Positions 9,250-19,050 of a DNA stretch of 41,107 bases are shown here, piece after piece. This DNA comes from Amanita rubescens. Its lineage: Eukaryota; Basidiomycota; Agaricomycetes; Agaricales; Amanitaceae. The stretch lies in the NCBI GenBank assembly GCA_015039365.1, contig WION01000471.1, positions 1-41,107 on the forward strand, read 5' to 3'. The number at the start of each line of letters is the position of its first letter. Position 1 is the first letter of the stretch. Below the pieces are notes generated by a model that was given only the letters and a program-made list of their open reading frames with translations, searched no databases and was not told the DNA's origin. A program made the translations under genes and the position numbers.

Positions 9250-11870
9250 TTGGACAAGTGTTATCAGCTCTGCAATCCTACCGATGTTCCCGTTCGATAT
9301 CAACGTTGAAGCTTGCGCTTGCCTGACGGAATGCACGTGTCTCAGGTCACATCATTTCTACGCCTTCCCCGAAGAGGTATTACCTTATTGGTTATGACGA
9401 TCCCACAAACGCTGATCGTATCAGTCAAGTTCACATGTGAATATTATAAATCTGCAATTGAACAACATAAGCAAGATTCACTCAGACCTCCACATATATT
9501 TCTTGGATCCTCCCACAATGCCACACGTCGTCATCCTATAGTTGTCATACGCCGCATGTCAATAATGTCGTTTAGTAATAACAGAAGATCCCATGCGTTG
9601 GTCACAAGTTGTCCAGTTGGTACCTGGGTCCAGTTGTAGCGTTCGTCAAAAAGTGGAGATATCGCGCCCACTTATAGGGACGATGGAACGATGGCAGCTT
9701 CTTTCTCTCAGCCAGTCTCCGTCCAAAGAATTGGGCTTCCAACCATGCACCCTCTGTTATATATTCCGTTCATTCTGCTCCCCATTCTATGGGTGCGGAA
9801 CATTAGGTGGAATGCTCGTACGAAGGGACTTCCCCCACCTCCCGGCCCCAAGCGATGGCCTATTGTAGGCAATCTTTTCAATCTCCCCTCCGGTAAAAAC
9901 TATTTGGTTTATGACCAATTGTTCAAGAAATATGGTTCGCTGGTAGACCACCTTTCCGAACAAAACTGATACATTTTAAGGCGATATCATATCCTTCAAG
10001 CTCTTGGGTCAACATATCGTAGTTCTTGGTTCCACCAAGCGAACGAATGAACTTTTTGGGAAGCGTTCAACTGTCTACTCGGGGAGGCAAGTACCACCAT
10101 TCGTAGAAGATGTGTAAGTTGATTCGCTAAATTGCACTTCTTAAAATTAATTAATTCTTGTCTAAGCATTGATTTCAAATACATCTTTTTTACCTTGACT
10201 TACGGAACGTGGTGGCGCCGTCACAGACGTACATTTCACGAACATTTCAATCCCAATGTCATCAATCGTTATTATCCGAACATGTTGAAAGCAACTCATG
10301 TCCTCCTTCGTAGTTTGGTTGCGACTCCGGACGCCTTCTATCAGCACCTTCGATTGTAAGTGTTCCGTTAGTCATGCGTTACCATTGGTTGACACTTATC
10401 CTCTCAGCCTATTCGCTGCTATTATATTGGACGTGACATTCGATTTACAGATAGAGGGCCTAACTGACCCGTATGTTCTTAATACGGAGGAGACAGTGAA
10501 GGGGTTCTCTCAAGGGCTTATATTCGGGAACTTCTGGGTCGACTATGTCCCGTTCATGATACCCTTTATGAAATACGTGCCCAGCTGGGTGCCAGGAGCA
10601 GGGTACAAGAAAGATGCAGACAAGTGGAGAGCTGCAGGTAAATTTGTTGAATACAGTGCATATGAAAAGGTTAAATATGATCTGGTGCGTATTCCTCGCG
10701 AATCCTTGTGCAACACTAAAAACGTAATAGGCTAAGGGAATTGATCATTCTTGTGTCACCTCTCGTCTCCTGGCATCTCTCCCTGACGATGCGCGGGAAA
10801 AAGCTGAAGCCGAAGCCATTATTCGGAACGTTACAGCCACGGCATATGTCGGTGAGGGGTTATTGGCATCGAAACAAATACACACTAACTCGGATCTCGA
10901 TAGCCGGAGCAGAATCGGTAAGTACGATGGCTGCTCAATTTGTTCCTGACGCCTTAAGTATGTAGGCTATGTCGATCAGTATGAATTTCTTCGCTGCTAT
11001 GGCCAAGTATCCAGAAGTCCAGAAGAGAGGACAAGCAGAGATTGATCGTGTTATTGGGCCAAACCGGCTTCCTGACTTCACTGATGAGGCCTCTTTGCCA
11101 TATGTTGCTGCGATGGTCAAAGAAGCTTTGCGGTGGTACTTAATTGCCAATAGTAGTGCGTTTTTGGCATTTCTCTAAATAATCTTTGCTGAATCTCCAC
11201 GTCAGTTACACACCAAGCCACGGAAGACGACGAATATGACGGTTATTTCATCCCGAAGGGTACCATTGTCATAGGGAACTCCTGGTACTTACATTTCACT
11301 CTCTGGGAATAAATACATGACAGCTCTGTGATCAGGTCCATTTTACATGATCCAGAAGTTTATCCGAACCCAGAGGAATTCCGCCCCGAACGATTCCTGG
11401 ACGACGGGATTAATCCACCTGCTCCCTACCCTGAAGCTACCTTTGGTTTTGGACGACGTATCTGCCCCGGCCGTTACTTCAGCGATAAAGAACTCTTTAT
11501 CACTATTTCGAATGTCCTGGCTACCTTGGACATATCACGCCCAGTTGATAAATCTGGCAACCCGATTGATATTGAACTTGAGCATTATGACGGATTTGTT
11601 TCGTGAGCATCGTTGGAACTTTTCGATTAGCATTGTTGGGTTGACATTAACTCCAGATTTCCACTCCCCTTCGAATGCACTATAAAGCCACGTTCGCCCG
11701 AAACGGAGGCTCTAATCCGGGCGACAGAGGGATTGAATTATGCAGCCTAAACAATACCCGATTCGCAGCTCGACGCTGTGAGTGGAATTCACATGATTCT
11801 GTTTAATGTACTTACCTCTTCTTCTTTTCACATGTTAGCAGTGTGGACAGTATGTATGTACCTGTGGCCT
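9250..11870 (+). repeat. direct repeat unit A (P450 gene with flanks)
   Basis: This unit matches unit B at 12923-15420 along its length. The shared parts are the 5' flank (TTGGACAAGTGTTATCAGC and the blocks after it), all P450 exons and introns, and the 3' flank with CCACTCCCCTTCGAATGCAC. Intron sequences are also shared, so the duplication was at DNA level and not by retroposition. Unit edges are approximate. Confidence 0.85.
9745..11606 (+). CDS. cytochrome P450 monooxygenase, apparently intact (9 exons)
   Basis: Exons 9745-9934, 9981-10113, 10167-10355, 10408-10684, 10731-10851, 10904-10917, 10966-11155, 11206-11284 and 11336-11606 join in frame to 487 codons plus a stop. An in-frame ATG at 9691 would add 18 residues; 9745 is preferred because it begins the LLYIPFILLPILW membrane anchor. 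Then come the Pro hinge PPPPGPKRWP, WWRRHRR (helix C), the I-helix motif AGAES (304-308), EALR (361-364), FRPERF (413-418) and the heme loop FGFGRRICPG with Cys441. It resembles fungal B-type P450s of the O-methylsterigmatocystin-oxidoreductase-like group, ER-bound enzymes fed electrons by a P450 reductase. The substrate is unknown. Oddities: Ser replaces the usual I-helix Thr, and the prolines common after EALRW are absent. Activity is thus less certain than the intact frame suggests. Confidence 0.82.
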
Positions 11871-12922
11871 ACGTCAGTTTAGCAATCATGATGCCGCTTG
11901 AAGCTCTGAAACATTGTGTGACTATCTGATAGCCTGATATATGACTTCCTGATTGTCCAGGCATTTGTCCCAGGTTTCTAGTCAACGCACGACAGTAAGA
12001 CACCATATTTCCATTAAGTTGAACATAATGCACATGGTCAACTGTTTGGTACCTTGTTCTGGAATTCTGGAAGAAATCCATCAAATCGGTCTTGGTCCAT
12101 GAACTGGAAATCTCGTTGGCACACCATCCCACAAGACGCTGCCGCCATCTGTGCCAAATTTGACTTTATAGTAACACCGCGCACGCGACCACACGTACGC
12201 TTTTGTGGGCTTCGTTCTCCCCCTCCTCGTTGATCGGCATGCGTGGCGCGGAACCGCGCACGGTGGCGGTGCGCGTGCAGTGGACAATGGACATCGATGT
12301 TCCTGGCGGTCATGTTGCCTTCTGCGGGACGGAGGTACGAATCCGGCCTTCTATCTGCAGGTCCCTTTGAATATCATCAGTGATTTATGTCTGAGGCCCC
12401 TCAAGTATCTCCACTTCCTTGGTTGGTGCATCCCCGGCGCTGAAGACGTACTGGCTCTTGATACCAATGGAGACCTGGACCGGGAGATTTTACTATGTTT
12501 CATGATGTCATTAATATCATGCATGCACGCAGGACGCTTACGGCATGCTATCGGTTCAACGAAGATCTCGCCCGTGTTATCGACTTCAAAGTCATTAAGA
12601 CCAGGACGAACGTGCTTCAGAAACTTCGCGGACGCGTGGCGACTTTCGCACCCGGGTTTGCTGGAGCGTGATGTTTGTTGAGTGTGGTCAAGAGTTACCA
12701 GTATATGGAGCTGGTTTACATATCATTCCATTTATGTAAGTAAATACTTTATTACTGCGTGCTTTGCTGCGCCAGAAGTTTATCTGATTGGTCTACTAGT
12801 ACAAACCACCACATCGTCCTTACCCCTCCTACAAGCCTCTCCACAAGCTGTCGATCTCGAAGCGTCTAGCGAATTCAAGTTGACTTCTAACTATTGACTT
12901 CACACTCTCCAGCTCCAGCTCC
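11871..12922. other. spacer between P450 copies, no intact gene
   Basis: It starts with P450 3' flanking sequence and ends at unit B. A coding-like but broken stretch lies at 12381-12660 (separate entry). Positions 12740-12790 carry a CCAGAAGTTTATC string like the P450 last exon, too short to call. Confidence 0.5.
12381..12660 (+). pseudogene. unrecognised coding-like relic with a frame break
   Basis: One frame reads LKYLHFLGWCIPGAEDVLAL and on through LDREILL. Near 12498 the coding look moves to another frame, which reads NIMHARRTLTACYRFNEDLA, RVIDFKVIKTRTNVLQKLRG and RVATFAPGF before a stop. Both parts have protein-like composition, so this may be the decayed remains of one gene. I do not recognise the family, and chance coding likeness is possible. 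Confidence 0.25.
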
Positions 12923-15420
12923 TTGGACAAGTGTTATCAGCTCTGCAATCCTACAGATGTTCCCATTCGATATCAACGTTAAATGATGCAGTTTGCTTGC
13001 GCTCTCCTGACGGAATAGAAGTGTCTCGGGGCACACTACTCTACGCATTCCCCAAAGAGTTATTACTTTATTGGTTGTGACGATCCCACAAACGGAACTG
13101 ATCGTATCAGGTCCACCTGTGAAATCTATATTTGGTATTGAACCCGTTTATAGACATAGCTCGATTCACTCGGACCTCGCCATTTATGTCTTAAAACCCT
13201 CCCACGATGCCACACGCTGTGGTGCCAAAGTCAATGTCAATATGCTGCATGTCAAAAATGTCGTTTAGTAATAACAGAAGAGGCCATGCGTGGACGTTGT
13301 TGGTCACAAGTTCTCCGGTCACCTGTGTCCAGATGTCGCGTTCGTCAAACGGGGGGAATCTATATCGCGCGTACTTGTAGGGGCGATGGGACGATTGGGG
13401 TTTGTTTCTTTCAGCCAGTCTTGGATTGGGCTTTCCATCCATGCAACCTCTGTTATATATTGAATCCGTTCGTTCTGCTCCCCGTTCTATGGGTGTGGGG
13501 CGTTAGGAAGAATGCTCGTACGAAGGGACTTCCCCTACCTCCCGGTCCCAAGCGATGGCCTATTGTAGGCAATCTTTTCAATCTCCCCTCCGGTAAAACC
13601 TGGATGGTTTATGACCAATTGTTCAAGAGATATGGTTCGCTGGTAGCCCACCTTTCCGAACAAAACTCATACATTTTTAGGCGATATCATATCCTTCGAG
13701 CTCTTGGGTCAGCGCATCGTAGTTCTTGGTTCCACTAAGCGAACGAATGAACTTTTTGGGAAGCGTTCAACTGTCTACTCGGGCAGGCAAGTACCACCAT
13801 TCGTACAAGATGTGTAAGTTGATTCGCTAAATTGTACTTCTTAAAATTGATTCTTGCATGAGCCTTGATTTAAATTTCCTCTTTTTTACCTTGAATTACG
13901 GAGCGTGGTGGCGTCGTCATAGACGTACTTTTCACGAACATTTCAATCCCAATGTCGTCCATCTTCATCATCCGAACTTGTTGAAACTCATGTTCTCCTT
14001 CGTGATTTGGTTGCGACTCCGGACGCCTTCTATCGGCACCTTCGATTGTAGGTGTTCCGTTAGACATACGTCGCCATTAATCCTCTCAGTATATTCGCTG
14101 CTGCCATATTGGACGTGACATTCGACTTACAGATAGAGGGAATAGCTAACCCGTATGTTACTAAGGCGGAGGAGGCAATAAAGGGGTTCTCTAAAGGGAT
14201 AATATTCGGGAGCACCTGGGTCGACCATGCCCCGTTCATGATACCCTTTATGAAATATGGGTACCAGGAGCAGGGTACAAGAAAGAAGCGGACGGATGGA
14301 GAGCTGCAGGTAAATTTGTTGAATATAGTGCATATGAAAAGGTCAAACATGATCTGGTGCGAATTCCTCGTGAATCTTTTTGCAACACTAAAATGTAATA
14401 GGCCAATGGAATTGGCCACTCCTGCGTCGCCTCTCGTCTTCTGGCATCTATCCCTGACGGCGACGCGCAGGAAGCCGAAGCCGTTATTCGGAGCGTTACA
14501 GCCACGACATATTTTGGTGGCACTGAAACGAATACACCCTAACTCAGATCTCGACAGCCGGACAGATACGGTAAGTACGAGTGCTCATTTCGTTCCAACG
14601 CCTTAAGCAATTGTAGACTCTGTCGTCCTGCATAAATTTCATCGCTGTTATGGTCAAGTACCCAGAAGTCCAGAAGAAAGCACAGGCAGAGATTGATCGT
14701 GTCATTGGACCAAACCGGCTTCCAGACTTCATTGATGAAGACTCTTTGCCATACATCGCTGCGATAGTCAAAGAGGCTTTGCGGTGGCACTTAGTTGTCA
14801 ATAATAGTGCGTTTTAGTCCATCCCTAAATAATCTTGCTGAATTTCCACTTCAGTTGCACACGAAGCCACCGAAGATGATGAATACGACGGTTATTTCAT
14901 CCCGAAGGGCACCATCGTCGTAGGAAATACCTGGTAATCGCCGTTTCGCTCTGGGAATAATTACACGACAACTCCGTGATCAGGTCCATTTTACATGATC
15001 CAGAAGTTTATCCGAACTCCGCCCCGAACGGTTCTTGGATGACGGGATTAATCCACCTGCTCCATACCCTGAAGCTGCCTTTGGTTATGGACGACGTATC
15101 TGCCCTGGCCGTCACTTCGGCGATAAAGAGCTCTTCATCGTTATTGCGTCAATCCTGGCCGCCTTGGACATATCACCTCCAGTTGATAAATCTGGAAACC
15201 CGATTGATATTGTACTTGACCATTATAACGGATTCGTTTCGTGAGCATTGTCACAGTTATTCGACCGCATCATTAGGTTGACATTCACTCCAGATTTCCA
15301 CTCCCCTTCGAATGCACTATAAAGCCACGTTCGCCGGAAGCGGAGGCCCTCATCCGGGCGACAGAGGAATTGAACTACGTAGCTTAAACAATAACCGCTC
15401 AAGGGAATGTACCATATCGC
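12923..15420 (+). repeat. direct repeat unit B (frameshifted P450 copy with flanks)
   Basis: Second copy of unit A, in the same orientation. It aligns from the 5' flank through the 3' flank (CCACTCCCCTTCGAATGCAC, then a GGGCGACAGAG stretch). It carries many small indels relative to unit A. Confidence 0.85.
13441..15244 (+). pseudogene. cytochrome P450 pseudogene (tandem copy of the gene at 9745)
   Basis: The same exons and introns as the intact copy can be aligned, but the frame is broken repeatedly. There is a 4-nt insertion in the membrane anchor near 13462, a 4-nt loss near 13986, a 10-nt loss near 14258, a net 2-nt loss near 14470, a 1-nt loss in the tiny I-helix exon near 14561, and an 11-nt loss before the PERF region near 15017. 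Well-kept parts include PPGPKRWPIVGN, GAWWRRHRRTFHEHFNP and the heme loop FGYGRRICPGRHF. The I-helix codons correspond to AGADT if the lost base is discounted, which suggests the ancestor had the canonical Thr. A functional P450 from this copy is very unlikely. Confidence 0.88.
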
Positions 15421-15844
15421 AGCGGAAATGAATTCGACTCTGCGTGGAGGCTCTTAGCCGCCGTCAGGCGTCCTCCCTGGCTTTGCGGATCTATGTCTGG
15501 CTTGTCCGAGGAGCTTTGTCCTTCTCCAAAACTAATATATTTAGATAGGGCCGCCAAGGACGGCGTATTACAACTCGTAGAAAGACGTCATCGACTTCAG
15601 AGTTAGTATAGTCAAAGAAATCAGTGCAGAGCCTAACGCTTCCATCGTCCCTCCGGGTTCAGATGAAGGGCGTGATGATCTACTAGTAATGCTGACCACG
15701 ACTGGGCCCTAGTGACTCTATACGGAAAGCGTAACATACTTCAAGTTATTCATAGGAAATCCTCACCTGGCACCATGTAGGGATATCTGGGCCATCCATT
15801 AGTAGCAGCTCATTGACCCATGCGCAGCGATAAACTTTCTATGT

Positions 15845-15950
15845 TGCGGTCCGTATCTCTTCGCTCTCTAACCTCACATTGACCTGCACCCGTAGCGTCC
15901 GTTCCCACATAGCCGCCTTTTTTTAACCAACACGATGCGTAGATTCGATT
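15845..15950 (+). repeat. dispersed repeat copy 2 (partner 8245-8350)
   Basis: It shares TTGCGGTCCGT and CGTCCGTTCCCACATAGCC with the first copy, with a diverged intron-like middle. The two copies bracket the P450 pair, so they may mark the outer limits of an older duplication. Confidence 0.6.
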
Positions 15951-16058
15951 AATCCATTAAAATGGGCCACCGCTTGGGGCTGGGAGGTAGGGTAATCTTT
16001 GGACGGAGACTACTACAAGTACGCGCAATATAGATTCCACTGTTTGATGAACACCACA

Positions 16059-16185
16059 ACTGGACGCAATCGGCGACGGTGCCAACCGGAGAACTTGTGA
16101 CCAACGACATGGCCTCTTCTGTTATTCAACGACATTTTTGACATGTGGTGTTGGGATTTATAGGAGGATGGCAAGGTGTTGGCAA
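16059..16185 (-). repeat. inverted fragment of the P450 5' flank
   Basis: Read on the minus strand it contains CACATGTCAAAAATGTCGTT, AACAGAAGAGGCCATG and TTGGTCACAAGTTCTCCGGT, matching in order the plus-strand sequence at about 13240-13320 upstream of the P450 pseudogene. No coding exon follows, so it is a stranded promoter-side fragment next to the 3' end of a NACHT gene. Confidence 0.75.
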
Positions 16186-16186
16186 T

Positions 16187-18065
16187 TTCGTTCGTTATTA
16201 GTCTTTATTTATTTTTGATAGTTTATTGGAATTGGATTATTCTGGCAAGCAGCGAAATATATTACATTTATGGCAAGGTATATAGGGAGACAAGTTGGTA
16301 AATAATGAGATAGAGGGCTGTGATGTCTGAGGAATGCAGGATGACGAACAGCAGGGTAGACTTGTTCCCTATGTTGAATGGCCAACGGGTCCCTCCTATG
16401 CAAAATGCAAGACAACCTAAGAAGTACTTCATGATCAAATAGGCAGGTAAGCCATTAACAAAGGTAAAATAATTCATCACGGCAGATTGGATGAGGAAGA
16501 AGAGCAGAACTCCTGGCGTAACGGGAAGACTAATTCTCCGCTTTGACTCTATTCCATAGACCAATGCGGCAAAGGACCAAAACCCGACAAGTTGCGGAGA
16601 TAACGTGAGTACAGTTATGGGTTTCCGCGCTGAATTCATGATTTTTGGTAGCCGCACAAAGGTAACCCGAACCGGATGTATAAAGTACTTCCCTGCACGC
16701 TTCTTGTCGAGAAAGAAGTCATGTAGGGATAGATTGATATCAGAGTGTGAAATACGAACAAGCGAACGTAGCCTGAGTAATTTGCGCTCGAGTTGCTCTT
16801 CCCGGATCCGGAGTCGTCGACAGACGAATTTTATTTTTGGTTCACGCAAGGCGATAATCAGCGTGAATAGATCTCGCAACAGCCTGATGTTTGGCTGTTG
16901 CGAAAGTATCTGGATATAAAGCTGGTCCAACTCTGCAAACGGCGGCAGAGAGTTAGCTGGACGGGTGTTCAATACAATGTCAAGTCGTTCTCTAGGATCA
17001 TCATATACGTCGTCGAGAAATTTGACCACAGTAAAGGCGTATATGAACTGCCCGGATGATTTCGAGACTAGCTGGTCGATAGTCCTATCCGGTGGCCATC
17101 CAGGTGATAACTTGAAAAGTTTGTGTTCTGCACTGATACGAGCGAATTCATCCTCCAGATATCTTCGAATGTCGTCATCAGGATCGAACTGATCGTTTAA
17201 CGAAACTGTATGGGTGATCCCGGTCATGACTTTTGATTCAAACGTTGCTTGAATGTGGACTTCTGGTCTGCTGCATATCAGGAAACGCAATGGGATATGT
17301 ATCTTTGAAAGTGTTTCGCCGATGAGCCTCAGAAAGAGCATCTGGTCTCGATCAGACGCGCATTCGTCTACACCGTCGATTACAATGAGGGACCTCTGTG
17401 GACAAAAGTCTGGTTTATCACGTAAAAGTTCTTGTAATGGCTGTATTATGAGATGGTCGAAGTGGATATCAAGGGATTTGGTGGGAAAGAGAGGTTCTGT
17501 CTTGATGGCCGATTCAATGTAGGAAAGTAGTTCAGGTATGTTCTGCGCAAGTTGCCAGGCCAACGTTGTGAATAAACGCGTCGCAGCACCTCGGTCCGAG
17601 CTGTTTCTAAGAAAGAAAAAAGACGCTGCTAGTTGCTCGCCCGAGTAGTGCCCTGAAATTGTTTGGGCAATGGCAGATTTCCCGGCTCCTGCGGGGCCGT
17701 TCAACCACATGATACGCTCGCGCGCGCGTGGATTCTTAACCCAATCCGTAATTGTTTTCAAGACCTTTTCACGGGTTTTGGGATGGCACCTGGGGGGAGG
17801 AAAACGTGCCATGGAATCATGAAGTGCACCCTCCGAAATATACTTTCGAAGGTACTCAAGATCTATGCCTCACAATTAATACTGTGATCCTAGAATCCAA
17901 AGGGGAAACAGGATTCACATGTCCCCTCCTTGGGGTAATAGATATTCTGACTGAAGTCATTAAACTGGGAGTTGCTGATTTGGAAGTCGTGAGAGCCTGG
18001 GAAGAGCTGGGATCCCATTCATTTGCGGGATGTTAGAAGGGGGACTCAGGAAGTTCAAGGTTCAT
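16187..18065 (-). repeat. tandem duplication unit 1 (NACHT gene)
   Basis: It matches 19051-21036. Both share the start TTCGTTCGTTATTA, the flank TTTATTGGAATTGGAT, the whole reading frame, the intron and part of the first exon. The 5' edges differ: unit 2 has a longer first exon. Confidence 0.85.
16268..18018 (-). CDS. NACHT/STAND ATPase with C-terminal membrane domain (paralog 1)
   Basis: Minus-strand exons 18018-17952 and 17862-16268 with an 89-nt intron give 553 residues. The N-terminus is a tiny MGSQLFPGSHDFQISNSQF segment, then KYISEGALHDS and RFPPPRCHP, typical of the lead into basidiomycete NACHT domains. Walker A is GPAGAGKS (78-85), Walker B is SLIVIDGVDE (180-189), and LRFLICSRPE follows. 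A helical region ends near residue 430. The last 120 residues are strongly hydrophobic, with segments such as LVGFWSFAALVYG, GVLLFFLIQSAV, YFLGCLAFCIG and TLLFVILH, so several membrane spans are likely. No ankyrin, WD or TPR repeats follow. STAND ATPases are NTP switches. I infer a membrane-tethered switch; the ligand and outcome are unknown. Confidence 0.8.
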
Positions 18066-18164
18066 TTCCGAGCTATAGTAGGTGAGGCTGTGCTCGGCTG
18101 CCCTGTTTCCTCGCCTTCCACCGTCAGGACTAGCCTCTAGACGCGCATTCGTTGGCAAACCCAT

Positions 18165-18215
18165 AATCCAGAAGCTTATCCCAACCCAGAGGAATACGAG
18201 CTCTAGGGCGCCTAC
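18165..18215 (+). pseudogene. short P450 last-exon fossil
   Basis: The stretch contains CCAGAAG, TTATCC and AACCCAGAGGAAT and translates as NPEAYPNPEEYEL, matching the DPEVYPNPEEFRP segment of the intact P450. It is only about 50 nt, so the call rests on this match alone. Confidence 0.5.
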
Positions 18216-18294
18216 GCCTCCACGTGGACTGGTCCTGTTCCAAGCGTTAGTACGTTAAAGGGCCCAATCCCAATGATTACTGCAAATATCAAGG

Positions 18295-18815
18295 GTGCGT
18301 GCCAGACACTTTGGCCAGCCCAGCTGCTCCCTTTTTCTCGACCAGCGTCAACTGGCGAGGCATAGCCTCAACACTCCCAGACTCTGGACAAGGATCTGCG
18401 TCACCCTACAGCTTCTCGTCTCATATCCGCACCTGTCTCGCCTTGTCGAAAAAATTCCTCTCGATATCCTCATCGACGCGAGGGACGACGAATGGGGGTG
18501 GAACTTTACTTGAACCAGAACATCATCCAACACTTGGGCCCTCATATTCGTCGCACTCAAGATGATCAATCCCTCCATCACCACCCTCGGCGTGCTCTTC
18601 TCACTTCAACGCGGTACAACGACTTTGTGAGTTTCAGCCCCGAGTTCCGGCCTCGTCAGTTGGCCAAGCCGGCGTTTCTCAGACGAAAGAAGAAGGCAGG
18701 CGCGGGCGCAGTGTTCACAACCAAAGACAACCACGGCGAACTTGCCGAGGTTGAAGCATCTCCTCAAGGGCATTCATCTCGATTGGCCAGCTCTGGCAGA
18801 TGCCGCGGATGCTAG
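18295..18815 (+). pseudogene. F-box protein fossil
   Basis: One frame reads VNWRGIAS and the next reads TPRLWTRICVTL, then IPLDILIDARDDEWGW before a stop. Joined in thought, these follow the order of Agaricomycete F-box proteins (W-R-x-I-A, then TPRLW, then PLDIxIDAR). A frame change and stops show that the gene is broken. The later part (to 18815) is basic and not recognisable. Confidence 0.5.
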
Positions 18816-19050
18816 CCAGGTTGGAGGACTGAAATCGCTGTCTTGCCTAGCATGCGCTCCAAGTCCGGCCTCCTCGTCGCGATTTTCGTCGTTTGTTGAG
18901 CGCTAGCCCGGCATTGGAGGTGTTGGGCGTGAGTGGGTCTGGGCCTACTCCAGAAGAGCCATCATCGTCAGAAGGAAACACCAGCGGAAGGACAAAGTCC
19001 GCCTTGGATGTATATACCATCATAGAGTCATACAGAGCACACATCATACT

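Larger units (their letters stand above)
15421..16186. other. spacer with repeat fragments, no intact gene
   Basis: No gene is seen. It holds the tail of the P450 3' flank, the second copy of the 8245-8350 fragment, and an inverted piece of the P450 5' flank. Confidence 0.5.
18066..19050. other. spacer between NACHT copies, holding F-box and P450 fossils
   Basis: No intact gene is seen. Two decayed pieces are listed separately. The rest is GC-richer sequence without recognisable content. Confidence 0.5.

Noticed and set aside
9691..9744. Upstream in-frame ATG adding 18 residues to the intact P450
   Set aside because: The extension is hydrophilic and precedes the membrane anchor, and the aligned part of the tandem copy does not preserve it.
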